The translations under genes were made by a program, and so were the position numbers. A stretch of 64,000 bases of DNA from Ptiloglossa arizonensis (lineage: Eukaryota; Arthropoda; Insecta; Hymenoptera; Colletidae): contig NC_135055.1 of assembly GCF_051014685.1 (NCBI RefSeq), forward strand, positions 17,348,001 through 17,412,000, written 5' to 3'. A model generated the notes under the pieces. That model was not told the origin of the DNA and did no database searches. It was given only the letters and a program-made list of their open reading frames with translations. Numbering within the stretch: position 1 is the first letter of the stretch; every line of letters begins with the position of its first letter. Shown one piece after another: positions 63,264 to 64,000 of the stretch.

Positions 63264-64000
63264 GTAATCGGATATCTTCCGGTTCGAATTGTCGGAAATT
63301 AAACTACACATTTGTGTACTAATATCGGGTAGATCGTTTCGACGTAAAGTGGGTTCAGTTACACCCATCGAGTTATTTGGAATATTAATTACACTTGGCG
63401 AAATTTAATTACCATGAAGTCGGCACAACTCCGCGACCAGCGATGGCTTCTCCTTGAGGATCTATTGTGATTTCGTTTCACGTATCGCGTGAATTTTTAA
63501 ATTGCGTTCAAAATTCTCGTAGTGCGATCGAACTCTCTTCTTCTGTCGTATACGTTCACGTGATTGTGTAGGTACGTATGTAATTTGTTTTTTGAATAAT
63601 CAATGTATCGGTGATGTGTACCTTTCATTCTCGCGTAATTGTTCGATTACGTACCTTCGTGTTTTCTCGTATTTTTTTCGTATCGATAAATATTTATTAA
63701 AAATTATTTCTAATTGAGGGAGGGACACACTTTCAAGATCAAATTTTGGAAAATTGTATCGCGTATCGTGAAAATTAATTGGAAAATGTTATTTTCGTAA
63801 TTTTTTTAGAATATAAAATTGTGTGCAATTTCCAGGTGTTTATAATTAGGTGTGTCAACCCTTGCCTCGATGTTCTCGAGCTAGCGTGATACCGATTAAA
63901 GATTTCTAAATTAGTATTCATTTCGATCAGTCGTCAGATATCTACAGACGCAACTCCATATTTTTTTTATATATTTTAACTATGATAGTTGCGTTGAGAA

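Noticed and set aside
1..64000. tRNA, rRNA, CRISPR, bacterial operon and origin features
   Set aside because: No tRNA B-box with a foldable cloverleaf, no rRNA-like stretch and no CRISPR-type spaced direct repeats were seen; the tandem arrays have no spacers and the gene structure is eukaryotic.

Overview
The window looks like nuclear DNA from an insect, most likely a hymenopteran (bee, wasp or ant). It is AT-rich yet full of undepleted CpG (TCGA and TTCGAA words throughout). Its genes are split by GT-AG introns, promoters show an arthropod TATA plus TCAGT initiator, there are mariner-type MITEs, and minisatellites are frequent. The order assignment is inference. No operons, rRNA, tRNA or CRISPR were seen.

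Layout, left to right. (1) 0.8-3.2 kb, + strand: the 3' end of a secreted multi-CUB-domain protein whose 5' end lies upstream or off the window. It uses one GC-AG intron. (2) 4.6-5.8 kb: a decayed tandem copy of the last two CUB exons and the 3' flank, with a destroyed splice acceptor and an expanded satellite. (3) 5.8-7.7 kb, - strand: a compact three-exon gene for a secreted, extremely lysine/glutamate-rich 281-residue protein, with a clear TATA/Inr promoter and a MITE in its second intron. (4) 12.8-23.6 kb, - strand: a complete nine-exon SLC17-type (sialin / inorganic phosphate cotransporter-like) transporter of about 507 residues, with five repeat arrays in its introns. (5) 24-35.6 kb: no convincing gene, but a GC-rich promoter-like island at 29 kb. 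(6) 35.6-42.05 kb, + strand: a complete 13-exon UBXN11 (UBX domain protein 11) gene of about 623 residues, with N-terminal coiled coil, SEP domain and C-terminal UBX domain. Every splice phase is consistent in my reconstruction. (7) 42-55 kb: mostly repeats and no recognised gene. (8) 55.1-56.45 kb, - strand: what look like the last two exons of an unrecognised gene whose protein-like frame crosses two in-frame stop codons, the main candidate novelty here. (9) 56.5-64 kb: repeats, plus one possible + strand exon at 63.1 kb.

The genes do not form a pathway: an extracellular CUB protein, a secreted K-rich protein, a membrane anion transporter and a cytosolic p97-cofactor-like UBX/SEP protein are neighbours by position only. 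All exon models were read by eye from splice sites, phase and family resemblance. No database search was possible.
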